Made by a program: the position numbers and the translations under genes
Notes under the pieces: model-generated
Seen by the model: only the letters and a program-made list of their open reading frames with translations
Told to the model about the DNA's origin: nothing
The model's database searches: none
From: Euryarchaeota archaeon UBA439
GTDB lineage: Archaea > Thermoplasmatota > Poseidoniia > Poseidoniales > Thalassarchaeaceae
Length of the DNA: 38,483 nt
NCBI GenBank assembly: GCA_002497245.1
Contig: DANB01000039.1
Location: forward strand, 1-38,483
Direction: 5' to 3'
In this document: positions 25,551 to 34,795 of the stretch, one piece after another
Numbering within the stretch: position 1 is the first letter of the stretch
Layout of the letters: each line of letters opens with the position of its first letter

Positions 25551-28500
25551 TTATTCATTAAACTCGTCATCCAGTTCTCTAGGATCAAATGTTGACCATG
25601 ATTCTATCATTTCTAAATCCTTGGCTAATTCTTTACGGCGTCGTATTGAGTATAAAATTCCTAAAATTATCGAAATAGTTAGCATTACTAACAATAGTGG
25701 AAGACCTCCTGAGAATAACCAGGAAACAAGATTTCTCTCTTCTTCATTTTCAATCGGCAACAATTCAATTAGGACCGGACTAACAATTTCTCCATCAATA
25801 GCCCAAACTTCTACTTTTGCTGTACCTCCATCATCAATCAGCAAAGCGGTCTGCAAAGTCCATATATTATCCCCAGCAATTAAATCACCTTCTGCACCGT
25901 CATCCCTTAATTGAAACTCTCGATCAATTTCACCGGATTTAAATTTACAAAATAATGTTCCAGTTGTTCCATCAAGATCATCTAACTTGACTGTAACAAA
26001 TATAGAATTTACCTCATTAAATATCAATGAATTGGGAGTAATTTTCAATTCCGAGAGGATGGGAGAGCTAGCACCTATAGTCAGATTGATTGATATAGAG
26101 TCAGATGCCCCTCTAGAATCAGTAACAATTAGATTAATTCTCACTGGACCAGGGGGGAAATATACCGAAATTTGTTCCTTATCTCCGATTGATGTGCCGT
26201 CACCAAGACTCCACTCATACAATATAATATCATCATCATAATCGTAAGATGGAGAAGCATTGAGAATAATTTCTCTACCAGGAGGAATATATTGACCATC
26301 AGAGAAGTCTCTAATTCCTGCAACAGGAGATGTTTCGAAAACATTCAGGTTTTGGTAATGAACAGATTCCTTGCCCGTTGAATCGGTTAGTATAAATGAA
26401 AGCATATGATTACCAGCTGGTATGTAGTCATTGTACCAATAATCATTAGTTTTATTCTCAAGGATTGGAGATTCCATCAAATCTGAAAAGACAGATACGG
26501 TGAAATCATTACCATCAGGATCGAAAGAATCTCGGAAATCAAATAATACAGGTAAATTTGAATAAACATCAATATTCTCTTGTGGCGATGTCAAGACAAG
26601 TACAGGAGCAGCCTCTTCAACAGTAATTGTAATTGAATACTCAGCATTTCCTCCATCACCATCGTCTATGATTAATGAGATTTCATGTTCTCCTGCCGGC
26701 AGTCTTGCCTCAAACTTCCATTCACTACCTATTGGTTCAGAAATTAAGTTACTTTGCCATAAAACACTTACTAAATCCTTACTAGAATCAGAAAAATGAT
26801 TGCAAATCAAACCAGTACTATTTTCTAGATCTACACATGCAATGTCCCAATCACCCGAACCGGAAGCATCGAATGGTATTAGGTATCCTGAATCAGTTGA
26901 ATAATCATTATACGGGAAAGAAATTAACGCTACTGGAGGAGAATTATCAATTGATAAAGTTGATTCCGATGATGTCCATCTTCCAGCATGATTGGGGATA
27001 TCATCACTAGCATACATAGTAATCAAATGATTTCCCTTTGATAATGTTCCAGACCATTCAATTGAATCGGAAGGAGTGATTCCTGAATGTATTAAACCGT
27101 CAATATCGCTCCAAAACTCGAATTTTATCTCATCACCTTCAGGATCAAACGTACTGGTTCCATCCAAACTAAGAATATCTTGAGACTTGAGACCTGTCCT
27201 ACTTATCTCAAAGGAAGCTGTAGGAAGTTCATTGAATAATTCTACATTGAAGGTCCAAGTAACCGGTGAATGAATCCCATCAGTTGCATAAACTGTTACT
27301 GTAAACTGATTGGGGGCAAGGGGGAAAGTTTTGTTAATTTGACCAGGACAATCAGAGAGATAGGTACCATTTTGTTCATGGGATGCCTGAACCCAACAAC
27401 TTAACTCATCATTTTCAGGGTCAGAGGTCCCTGTCAGATCGATATTTACAGAAGCTGTTTTTCCAAGATAAAGCGTTCCCCATGCAGAAATATCAGGAGT
27501 TGTATCTACAGTTAGTAAAGGAGGACTATTTGTTAATTCAATTGTACGCGCCTCGATTGCACAATTATTAGATGTATCACATACTTCCAAAGTAATCTGA
27601 TGTATCCCATCAGAGAGACATTGAATATTTCCATTGGCTATTATTACAGAATCATTAGAGTTAACTGACTCACAGGATCCAGTTATTTCACCATCAATAC
27701 TACTGGACCATGTAAATGTAATTAATTCATTATCTAGATCCCATGAATCGCTAGCATCAAAAATAACTTCTGAACCACTTGCAAACTCTTCATCATCAAA
27801 GGGTTGGTTCCAAACAATAATCGGTGCCTGATTAGAAATTTCTAAGATACATGTTACCGAGATATCAGTATTCAATTCAAATGAGTTGGAATCATTATGT
27901 ACAGAATCATAGTCACATCCCGTGTATACATCATTCACATTTGACCAATTGTTAACTGGAGTCCATCTTTTACCAATGAATGGCCCCAAAACATCAATTC
28001 CTTCATATGGCAAGGTGACGGAATAATCTGATTCAAATTGATCAAAAGATAAATTTACAGATGAATATGGAATATGATTCAAGTATTGATTCAATACATG
28101 TACCTCGACATTCCACATTAGATCCAGTATACTGTCACTTGTTTCGAATTCAATATCATCAATTTCTTCACTAATTATTGAAGGGGAAATCCATCTAAGG
28201 TGACTACTTGTATCAAATTCAAATTGAGGATGAGGAGTGGACACTACTGGAGCTATGCTGTTGGAAATATTCACCATGCTATTCTTAAGACTGGTTGGAG
28301 CATTTGATAAATCTAAATTAATACCCTCTAATTGTGTATGATCTACTAATCGCCAAGCGAATGTACCTCCAATCATACATTCTGGATCTTGGGAGATATA
28401 GGAATCGTTAATGTAAGAAATTAAATCACCTTTTGCTGACCAATAAAAACCACAACCTCCAGTAGAAAGATACAAAGAATTAATTTCTGCATCAACATTA

Positions 28501-30260
28501 GTTAATTCCATAGTAATCCAACTATCATCACCATCGCATCCAGCGATACCAGCTGCAGGTGTAATATTACATGCCTGTTCAATCGAAATATTATTCAAAA
28601 TTACTTTCCCCTGATGAGAAACTCCTTGATTATCAATATCTAATGAGGGAAATTGTGTCGAATTCCGTATTGTTATATCTATTAGTTGTAAATCAATACT
28701 ATCTCTGACTGTAACGCCCCATTCATCATTGAAACTAGAACACATATAGCAAGAAACATTCTTACCTCCACTTACTACATCATTAGATTCCTCGAAATAG
28801 AATCCTGAACCTAGACTTGATGATAGGCTATTAATTCCATTACCCGAAGTAACAATATATTCCAGCTCAACATTACTAGAATCTTTAACAGATATTCCAT
28901 GACCAGTATTATTGAAACTATGAACAGCATTTACATCAGGATGAAATTCTCTGAAATCAACTCCACTAGCGCCATTATCAGAGATATTCCAATTAGACCC
29001 TTGAACTCCACCTTTCCATAATAAAACACCCGAACCAGAAGAATTCCTAACAACTAAATTGTTCAAAGTTGGAGGCCCAGAAGTTCCCCAATTTGATGAT
29101 CGCCAGAATAGTCCTGCTCTATCGTTAAAAGGTACTGAAAATCCATTTTCTCCATTGTCTAATAATGTTAAATTGTTCACTACCATGGAAGAATCAATCA
29201 TATATGCCCTAAATCCAACTACTGGATTATTCTCAATTAATCCACCTTCAATTCTTATTCCACTGGTATTCACATCCAGTGCTGCAATACCAAGCCCTGG
29301 GGTCTTTGCATCGGACCCCCCTGTACCTCTAATTACCAAATTTGTAAAAACTGCATTCATTGGAAGGTTAGAAAATTGACTATGATTATATTGTTCAACC
29401 ATAACACCACGATACTGGCTATCTTCAACTACAACATTAGAGAATGTTGGCCTTGTATTCCATCCCTGTGTAATGTGTCTAACATAAATTCCATTATCTG
29501 AACGTGTGACACTGGAGTCAGTGATCAATGGCAATGAGTCTTCAACCCAGATCCCTGCAGCTATAGACGTCGTGGCTCCACTAATATTGCTAACATGAAG
29601 ATCACTAATAATTCCTCCAGAATTGCCCCAATAATTCAAACCACGGGTTACTAAATCATTGATAATTGCTCCATTTACAATGGGACTTGATGATGCACCT
29701 ACTGATAGACCAATGCCTTTTCTCCAATTTGTATTTAGAGGGATATCTTGACCCCCTCCTTCAATTATTAAATCATTAATTCTAGGGGAAGCAGAATCAA
29801 AAAGATCGATTGCAACTAAATCTGCATTTTCAACCCTTAAATTATTGATTGTGGGATTACTACCATAAATAGTAACTCCATATTCAGAATTTCTGATAGT
29901 TAGATTATCTATCTTTGACCCTAGACCATTACTAGATGAGTTGAAAATTAATCCATCATGATTACCCATTATCGAATTCAGAATCACTGGTGAAGATGAA
30001 GTACCTTGTACCGTCATTCTCCCAGCAACTAAAATGTCTTTATCGTCCCCTAAATTGATTTGAGTCCCTGCCTCTACAATCAATATTTCTCCACTTTCTA
30101 CTGTGTAACCATCAACTAAATTTACCGTACCATTCCAAACAGTTGTTGATTTAGAAGAAGAAGCTAAAGAAATCATTGGAGCGAAGAAAACAGAAGACAA
30201 TAAAAGAATAGAAACCAGAAAAATTGCACGCCTAGAGTTATGAGAATGGGGGGCGAGCAT
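25551..30260 (-). CDS. Giant membrane-anchored surface protein with parallel beta-helix and PKD-like repeats
   Basis: A 1569-residue exported protein. Residues ~10-33 are a signal peptide (RRAIFLVSILLLSSVFFAP). Residues ~45-610 are a right-handed parallel beta-helix region, visible as repeated short strands such as NLTIRNSEYGVTIYGSNPTINNLRVENA. Residues ~800-1480 hold about six Ig/PKD-like domains with recurring NSPP or APVL starts and FDASxSWDxD, GTSTFDPEGDE and LNASPSYDYDD motifs. A transmembrane helix (~1515-1540, LPLLLVMLTISIILGIL) then RRR and an acidic cytoplasmic tail close it. Beta-helices often bind or cleave polysaccharide, but no catalytic residues can be assigned here. Adhesion or particle binding is the best guess. 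The upstream TATA position suggests leaderless expression. Confidence 0.88.
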   Translation of the reverse strand: MLAPHSHNSRRAIFLVSILLLSSVFFAPMISLASSSKSTTVWNGTVNLVDGYTVESGEILIVEAGTQINLGDDKDILVAGRMTVQGTSSSPVILNSIMGNHDGLIFNSSSNGLGSKIDNLTIRNSEYGVTIYGSNPTINNLRVENADLVAIDLFDSASPRINDLIIEGGGQDIPLNTNWRKGIGLSVGASSSPIVNGAIINDLVTRGLNYWGNSGGIISDLHVSNISGATTSIAAGIWVEDSLPLITDSSVTRSDNGIYVRHITQGWNTRPTFSNVVVEDSQYRGVMVEQYNHSQFSNLPMNAVFTNLVIRGTGGSDAKTPGLGIAALDVNTSGIRIEGGLIENNPVVGFRAYMIDSSMVVNNLTLLDNGENGFSVPFNDRAGLFWRSSNWGTSGPPTLNNLVVRNSSGSGVLLWKGGVQGSNWNISDNGASGVDFREFHPDVNAVHSFNNTGHGISVKDSSNVELEYIVTSGNGINSLSSSLGSGFYFEESNDVVSGGKNVSCYMCSSFNDEWGVTVRDSIDLQLIDITIRNSTQFPSLDIDNQGVSHQGKVILNNISIEQACNITPAAGIAGCDGDDSWITMELTNVDAEINSLYLSTGGCGFYWSAKGDLISYINDSYISQDPECMIGGTFAWRLVDHTQLEGINLDLSNAPTSLKNSMVNISNSIAPVVSTPHPQFEFDTSSHLRWISPSIISEEIDDIEFETSDSILDLMWNVEVHVLNQYLNHIPYSSVNLSFDQFESDYSVTLPYEGIDVLGPFIGKRWTPVNNWSNVNDVYTGCDYDSVHNDSNSFELNTDISVTCILEISNQAPIIVWNQPFDDEEFASGSEVIFDASDSWDLDNELITFTWSSSIDGEITGSCESVNSNDSVIIANGNIQCLSDGIHQITLEVCDTSNNCAIEARTIELTNSPPLLTVDTTPDISAWGTLYLGKTASVNIDLTGTSDPENDELSCWVQASHEQNGTYLSDCPGQINKTFPLAPNQFTVTVYATDGIHSPVTWTFNVELFNELPTASFEISRTGLKSQDILSLDGTSTFDPEGDEIKFEFWSDIDGLIHSGITPSDSIEWSGTLSKGNHLITMYASDDIPNHAGRWTSSESTLSIDNSPPVALISFPYNDYSTDSGYLIPFDASGSGDWDIACVDLENSTGLICNHFSDSSKDLVSVLWQSNLISEPIGSEWKFEARLPAGEHEISLIIDDGDGGNAEYSITITVEEAAPVLVLTSPQENIDVYSNLPVLFDFRDSFDPDGNDFTVSVFSDLMESPILENKTNDYWYNDYIPAGNHMLSFILTDSTGKESVHYQNLNVFETSPVAGIRDFSDGQYIPPGREIILNASPSYDYDDDIILYEWSLGDGTSIGDKEQISVYFPPGPVRINLIVTDSRGASDSISINLTIGASSPILSELKITPNSLIFNEVNSIFVTVKLDDLDGTTGTLFCKFKSGEIDREFQLRDDGAEGDLIAGDNIWTLQTALLIDDGGTAKVEVWAIDGEIVSPVLIELLPIENEEERNLVSWLFSGGLPLLLVMLTISIILGILYSIRRRKELAKDLEMIESWSTFDPRELDDEFNE

Positions 30261-30283
30261 GGACTAACGGCCGTGCAACACCA

Positions 30284-30290
30284 TATATCT
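30284..30290 (-). promoter_or_regulatory. Putative TATA box for the giant surface-protein gene
   Basis: On the minus strand GATATAT is centred ~26-27 nt before the ATG, so transcription would begin at or next to the start codon (leaderless). Confidence 0.45.
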
Positions 30291-30308
30291 GTGGTGGACA
30301 AATGGGTC

Positions 30309-30316
30309 TAAATATA
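30309..30316 (+). promoter_or_regulatory. Putative TATA box for the two RAM-domain genes
   Basis: TAAATATA lies ~64 nt before the ATG at 30377, predicting a leader of about 35-40 nt. It shares the divergent spacer with the surface-protein promoter. Confidence 0.35.
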
Positions 30317-30376
30317 GAGTATAGAAAACGAGTCATAATAAAGCGTAACACAGCGGGTTAATGATGGGGATAGCGA

Positions 30377-30610
30377 ATGAGTACGGCCTTTGTATTATTC
30401 AAATGTCAGCCGCAAAGAGAGTTAGAAGTATATCTTGCACTATTAGAAATTGAAGGTGTGATTGAGACCCATGTCGCATATGGAGAATATGATCTTGTAG
30501 CAAGAATTGATTTTGAAGATGAAAAAGAAATGGCGAAAATTCTTATTGGTAATATGCGTTCAATTTCCGGGGTACAAAAAACTGAGACTCTGATAGCAGT
30601 GGAGGCATAA
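30377..30610 (+). CDS. RAM-domain-only Lrp/AsnC-like protein, copy 1
   Basis: A 77-residue stand-alone ligand-binding (RAM/ACT-like) domain of the Lrp/AsnC family with no DNA-binding helix-turn-helix. The fold is shown by FVLFKCQPQRELEVYLALLEIEGVIETHVAYGEYDLVARI split over two strands and a helix, then MRSISGVQKTETLIAVE. The GxYDLVARI motif is the characteristic RAM strand. Such proteins usually form oligomers that bind amino acids and can modulate full-length Lrp regulators. A second copy of the same length follows after two nt, showing an ancient tandem duplication and cotranslation. Confidence 0.85.
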   Translation: MSTAFVLFKCQPQRELEVYLALLEIEGVIETHVAYGEYDLVARIDFEDEKEMAKILIGNMRSISGVQKTETLIAVEA

Positions 30611-30612
30611 AA

Positions 30613-30846
30613 GTGGCTGTAGGATTTATTCTAATAACAACAGAACCTGGTTGTGAAATCCGAGTTCGAGAAGAGGTTAGTAAAATTGATTGTGTTAAAG
30701 GCCAATGGATAGTTTTTGGAAATCATGACCTTTTCGTCAAGGTAGAAGCCGAAAGTGAGTCTGAATTAACTCATTGTATTGTACAAGAAATTCGTGCAGT
30801 TGAAGGAATTTATGAAACTAGAACATTGATTGGAGCCGAGATTTAA
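30613..30846 (+). CDS. RAM-domain-only Lrp/AsnC-like protein, copy 2
   Basis: A second 77-residue RAM domain, starting at GTG with GGAGG seven nt upstream inside the first copy's last codons. It shares the pattern of copy 1: GFILITTEPGCEIRVREEVSKIDCVKGQWIVFG, then NHDLFVKVEAES and RAVEGIYETRTLIGAE. GNHDLFVKV replaces GEYDLVARI, and it has three cysteines against one in copy 1, so ligand choice may differ. The two could form a hetero-oligomer. Its stop codon abuts the stop of the convergent STAND ATPase gene with no spacer. Confidence 0.85.
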   Translation: MAVGFILITTEPGCEIRVREEVSKIDCVKGQWIVFGNHDLFVKVEAESESELTHCIVQEIRAVEGIYETRTLIGAEI

Positions 30847-33015
30847 TCATATTGACTTAGTCAGTTCTTCTAATAACTCATTTGCTGCTTGATTACATTC
30901 GGCAGCACGGAAACGATGTATTGCTTCCTGCCAATATGATAAACGATAATTAGGATGTATTACACCTCTCCAATACCAACAATGTGCACTCATTCTTCGA
31001 TATGCTGCTAAATCTTCTCTCAATGGGTTTTGAAACAAGCTATCATGAGATTCTATCAACCAATCAGGAAAATTAGGTTTTGTAACTTCCAATGCTGAAT
31101 GTATCATACTAATCTTCTTTAATTGATCAGAACAATCTTGGATAAAGGAGTGTACAGAGTCTAAGGTTAAATCAGATAATTCAGAAGAACTGGAGATTGC
31201 TAACCTTGCCCTTAGATCAAGCATCAAAAGATGTTCTTCATTATCTGAAAGTATAATTTCTAACTCCGATCTTGATTGTGATGCGAGAGTCATATCTGAA
31301 ATTTCTAGCGCAATAGAATGTTTCAACAAGTTTAATGTTAGTTCGGCAGTAAAACGATCAGTATCAGATATCTCTTGAAAATCTAGACTGTGAATCTCTG
31401 TAAGAATTTCTTCTGCTATATAATTGTCTATTTTCCTCGGAATTCTATCATCAAATCTTCTCACCAACATAGAAATTCTGAATCTAATCTGCTCTGCAGG
31501 AGATAATAATGGTAAACATGTATCTTCCAATTTTATTGCTGAATCAATATCGCCATTAATTCTGAATAATTTAGCCATTCGAAGATTCTTCTGAGGGCTA
31601 TCTTCAATCATAGAAAGATGATTATCAATAATCTCATATTCTGCTCTCTCAAATGCAATATCTACTGCTTTGATACGTAAATTATCATCATCTTCAAACT
31701 TTATTGCATCCTCAATTAATAGTGCAGCTGTAGCACTATTTTCTTGAGAAATTGTTGAAATCTTATCGATAAGTAAAGAAGTTTCGAAATTATTAGAATT
31801 AATTTTATGATATGTTTCAATCCAAAGAGCTTTCTCACTATCTATTTCAGACCAATAATTTGCCGCTTTTTGATGCATCTTTTTTCTCTCTTCTTCGGAC
31901 CACAAAGACCGACGAACATTTCTAATTAAATGATGAGGTTCTGATTTTTGTTCAAACCAACGTAGAATTGCTGATTCATCTAATTCGCCTATCCCATTAG
32001 AATCATAAATTTCATTTTCATCAAGAGGGATAGGGCTCAAACTTAACTCATCTAATGTTGAAAGAGCATCCTTAGTCAATTTACTAATTACATTAGATTC
32101 TACAAATTCCTGAACCGCCTCAACTTCTGCAGGCAATTCACTTTCGGGACTCCAAAGATGTAATGCAAGAGGATGCCCCCCCAATGCTGTAACAATCTCT
32201 GATGCCTTCCCTTCATCTATTTCTCTGGGGAGAAGATTTCTCGCATCAGTTTCATTTAATCCTAATAATCGATATTCAGAAAATCCTTTTATGTAATTGA
32301 AAGGATTTGGTGAGCGAACTATTACTAATACCGCTGCTCGACTATCTTTTATCTGATTCAGTAATTTCCCTATAGCTTCAATATGTCTAGGGTGGATTTC
32401 TTGGATTTCATCAATTATTAGTAAATTCTTATTTTTACCACAGTATGATGTTAAAGCAGATATGTCGCGTAAAGATTTCTTCTCAGTCCATTGAAAAGCA
32501 ATATCCGATATATCTGTATTTGAATAACAAGTAGCCCACCTTACTGTCCAACCTGAATCAAGTATTTCTGGAACCAGACTTCGAACAAGACTTGTTTTAC
32601 CAATTCCAGGTAACCCGGTCAGAAAAATGGTACTTCCATCAATAATTAATTTAGTTAAATTATTTTTGTCAATTTCTCTACCAAATAATCTAGACGGTTC
32701 AGGGACTTGCCCGAAAGATTTACCAGATTTGATTTTAATATTCTCAAAAGTGCTCACTTTTTCTCTACCAAGAGAGGTAATATGAACTACTGTCCTTTTT
32801 CGAGAACCTCCTCCAATTACATGAGCAACTCGAGTGAATACTAGGCCTTCTTCTTCAAGTTTAGTTAATGGTTTATGCAGTGAGGATCGAACAAGCCCAA
32901 GAGAATCGGCAAGACCGGGTAATGAAAGTGCTCGAGGGGCATCCCAACTGCCTTCTATTTCTTCACTGAACTCTGAAAGACGAGAAAGAATACCTCTCTC
33001 AGTGTCGCTGAGCAT
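30847..33015 (-). CDS. STAND-type ATPase with N-terminal winged helix (possible signal-integrating regulator)
   Basis: A 722-residue protein. Residues ~5-90 are a MarR-like winged-helix domain (SLPGLADSLGLVRSSLHKPLTKLEEEGLV, with a basic wing GGGSRKRTVVHIT). A P-loop NTPase follows: FGREIDKNNL before it, Walker A GLPGIGKTSL (K140), Walker B LLIIDEIQEI (D202, E203), and GGHPLALHLW (279-288), which is the GxP motif of STAND NTPases. Residues ~390-720 are an all-helical TPR-like array. This layout is that of transcriptional or signalling STAND ATPases, in which the array senses a ligand. No effector enzyme is fused. It is divergent from uvrC with 55 nt between, and convergent to the RAM pair. 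The target is unknown. Confidence 0.83.
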   Translation of the reverse strand: MLSDTERGILSRLSEFSEEIEGSWDAPRALSLPGLADSLGLVRSSLHKPLTKLEEEGLVFTRVAHVIGGGSRKRTVVHITSLGREKVSTFENIKIKSGKSFGQVPEPSRLFGREIDKNNLTKLIIDGSTIFLTGLPGIGKTSLVRSLVPEILDSGWTVRWATCYSNTDISDIAFQWTEKKSLRDISALTSYCGKNKNLLIIDEIQEIHPRHIEAIGKLLNQIKDSRAAVLVIVRSPNPFNYIKGFSEYRLLGLNETDARNLLPREIDEGKASEIVTALGGHPLALHLWSPESELPAEVEAVQEFVESNVISKLTKDALSTLDELSLSPIPLDENEIYDSNGIGELDESAILRWFEQKSEPHHLIRNVRRSLWSEEERKKMHQKAANYWSEIDSEKALWIETYHKINSNNFETSLLIDKISTISQENSATAALLIEDAIKFEDDDNLRIKAVDIAFERAEYEIIDNHLSMIEDSPQKNLRMAKLFRINGDIDSAIKLEDTCLPLLSPAEQIRFRISMLVRRFDDRIPRKIDNYIAEEILTEIHSLDFQEISDTDRFTAELTLNLLKHSIALEISDMTLASQSRSELEIILSDNEEHLLMLDLRARLAISSSSELSDLTLDSVHSFIQDCSDQLKKISMIHSALEVTKPNFPDWLIESHDSLFQNPLREDLAAYRRMSAHCWYWRGVIHPNYRLSYWQEAIHRFRAAECNQAANELLEELTKSI

Positions 33016-33082
33016 GACACTCGAGTAGGTCTAGGGTTCATGGGTATTCACCTATCCCGTTCATACTGTCATGGTACTCGAG
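33013..33082 (+). repeat. Direct repeat CATGrYACTCGAG at both divergent start codons
   Basis: CATGACACTCGAG (33013-33025) and CATGGTACTCGAG (33070-33082) match at 11 of 13 positions, 57 nt apart. The first covers the ATPase start codon and the second the uvrC start codon. Each contains the palindrome CTCGAG. This might be an operator pair, though chance is possible. Confidence 0.35.
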
Positions 33083-34795
33083 GGCAGTCAAATTGATTTG
33101 CCGAGTAAGCCCGGAGTATATCTTTTTAAGCAAAAAAATGAACGTGTATTATATGTTGGTAAGGCTAATAATCTTAAAGAAAGAGTAAAATCTTATTTTT
33201 CAAAAAAACCGGATAGAAAAATGATACCAAAGCTAGTGATAAATTCTGAAAAAATTGATTTTATTGTGACTCAAAATCCTAATGAAGCACTGGTTCTTGA
33301 AAGAGAATTAATTCGTAAGCATAAACCAAAATATAATTCTAGATTGAAAGATGATAAGTCCTATCCTTTTATCTCTCTCACAAACGAAAAATATCCAAGA
33401 ATTCTCTATACTAGATTTCCAGCAGATGACGATAAACGGTGGGGTCCTTTTCCAGATGCAGGTGCCGCGAAAAGAGTTATTCAATTATTGAGAAGACAGT
33501 TCGGGATTAGAGATAAGGATTGTAATGGACAAGATGGGTGCTTTGCGAAGCACATTGGCCTCTGCAAAGGACCTTGTGTTGACCCAGATGGTTACTCTGA
33601 GATTGTAAAAATGGTATCGAGTGTTTTGGATGGAAATGCAGGTAAACTAATTCAAAAACTGAATATTGAAATGGAAAAATATTCTAAAGAATTAGAATAT
33701 GAAAAGGCTGGAAAAATTAGAGATTTAATTACTTCAATTCAAGTTACTATTTCACAACAAATAATTAACTCAAGATTTTATCAAGACTGTGATGCCATAG
33801 GGTTCTCACAAAGAGATGATTTTGCAGTGGTAGTAATACTTCATGCCAAAGATGGAATAATTCAGGGAGAAGTTAATTATCCGTTAATTCACAAAGGAGA
33901 TATTTCTGAATCAGTATCTTTAGTACTTTCTGAACATTATTCTGATCGGAAACCTCCGAAAACAATCCTACTACCAACTCCAATAACTAAAGTAATGGAA
34001 GAATGGCTCTCCGACAGAAAAGGGAAGAAAGTTGATACTAAAGTTCCTATTAGAGGAGAACTATCAAAACTACAACAAATGGCTACAAGAAATGCAGAAA
34101 TTCAAGTAACTCGACAAAAAAATAGACGCACGGGGAATTTAGAAAAGATGGCTGCAGATGATGGAGCCAAATTATTGAAACTGGATTCCCTAGATTACAT
34201 TGTTTGCTTTGATATGGCACAACTTCAAGGTAATGAAAGAGTGGGAGCATCTATAGTTTTTAGAAAAGGAAGGCCGGTTAAAAAAGAGTATAGGACATAT
34301 AAAGTCAAAACAGAAGTGTTGGACGACCTCAGAATGATGTCAGAAGTTGTTGAAAGATGGCTAAAAAGGCAAGATGATTGGCCAGATTTACTACTACTAG
34401 ATGGAGGAAAAACTCATCTTGATACAATAAATAATTTGCTAGAAAGACATAATCTAGAAGGAGTTTTTCCTGTTGCTGCATTAGCAAAAAAGGAAGAAAC
34501 AATTTTTCGTAAAGGAAAAGAACCGATTAAAATTGATAGAAGAGGTAGAGTATTAATTCATTCTAGAGATGAAGCTCATAGATTTGTTAATAAATTTCAT
34601 CGTCAAAGAAGAGGAAAAAATACTTTGAAAAATCCTTTAGAAAATATAGATGGCTTGGGGGCAAAAAAGATACAAGCATTAATGGTTCATTTTGGAAGTT
34701 ATAAAAATATAAAATTTGCATCGATTGAGGAACTCGAGAAAGTTCCAGGTATTGGCAAAGAAATGTCAAAGAAAATATATTCTGAATTAGTTTAA
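33071..34795 (+). CDS. uvrC: Excinuclease ABC subunit C
   Basis: The dual-incision nuclease of bacterial-type nucleotide excision repair; it acts with UvrA and UvrB, which are not in this window. Its 574 residues contain the GIY-YIG domain (PGVYLF, VLYVGKANNLKERVKSYF), a Cys-bearing linker, the UvrB-binding UVR motif (KELEYEKAGKIRDLI, ~210-230), the RNase H-like nuclease domain (D381 in CFDMAQLQG, D444 in LLDGGKTHLD, H503 in DEAHRF), and a tandem helix-hairpin-helix (DGLGAKKIQ, VPGIGKEMSKKI). The motif after D381 reads MAQ rather than the usual ISH. UvrABC occurs in only some archaea and is generally seen as acquired from bacteria. Confidence 0.95.
   Translation: MVLEGSQIDLPSKPGVYLFKQKNERVLYVGKANNLKERVKSYFSKKPDRKMIPKLVINSEKIDFIVTQNPNEALVLERELIRKHKPKYNSRLKDDKSYPFISLTNEKYPRILYTRFPADDDKRWGPFPDAGAAKRVIQLLRRQFGIRDKDCNGQDGCFAKHIGLCKGPCVDPDGYSEIVKMVSSVLDGNAGKLIQKLNIEMEKYSKELEYEKAGKIRDLITSIQVTISQQIINSRFYQDCDAIGFSQRDDFAVVVILHAKDGIIQGEVNYPLIHKGDISESVSLVLSEHYSDRKPPKTILLPTPITKVMEEWLSDRKGKKVDTKVPIRGELSKLQQMATRNAEIQVTRQKNRRTGNLEKMAADDGAKLLKLDSLDYIVCFDMAQLQGNERVGASIVFRKGRPVKKEYRTYKVKTEVLDDLRMMSEVVERWLKRQDDWPDLLLLDGGKTHLDTINNLLERHNLEGVFPVAALAKKEETIFRKGKEPIKIDRRGRVLIHSRDEAHRFVNKFHRQRRGKNTLKNPLENIDGLGAKKIQALMVHFGSYKNIKFASIEELEKVPGIGKEMSKKIYSELV

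Noticed and set aside
25544..25557. 14-nt palindrome as a protein binding site
   Set aside because: It arises because both convergent genes end in GAA TAA; as a hairpin it would have only about five pairs, so it was not listed as a separate feature.
30847..33015. STAND ATPase as an Orc1/Cdc6 replication initiator
   Set aside because: It has a P-loop and a winged helix, but the winged helix is N-terminal, a GxP motif and a TPR-like helical array follow, and no origin-like repeats lie next to it.
30847..33015. Antiviral STAND (Avs-like) defence gene
   Set aside because: No nuclease, protease or other effector domain is fused, and no other defence gene or mobile element is nearby.
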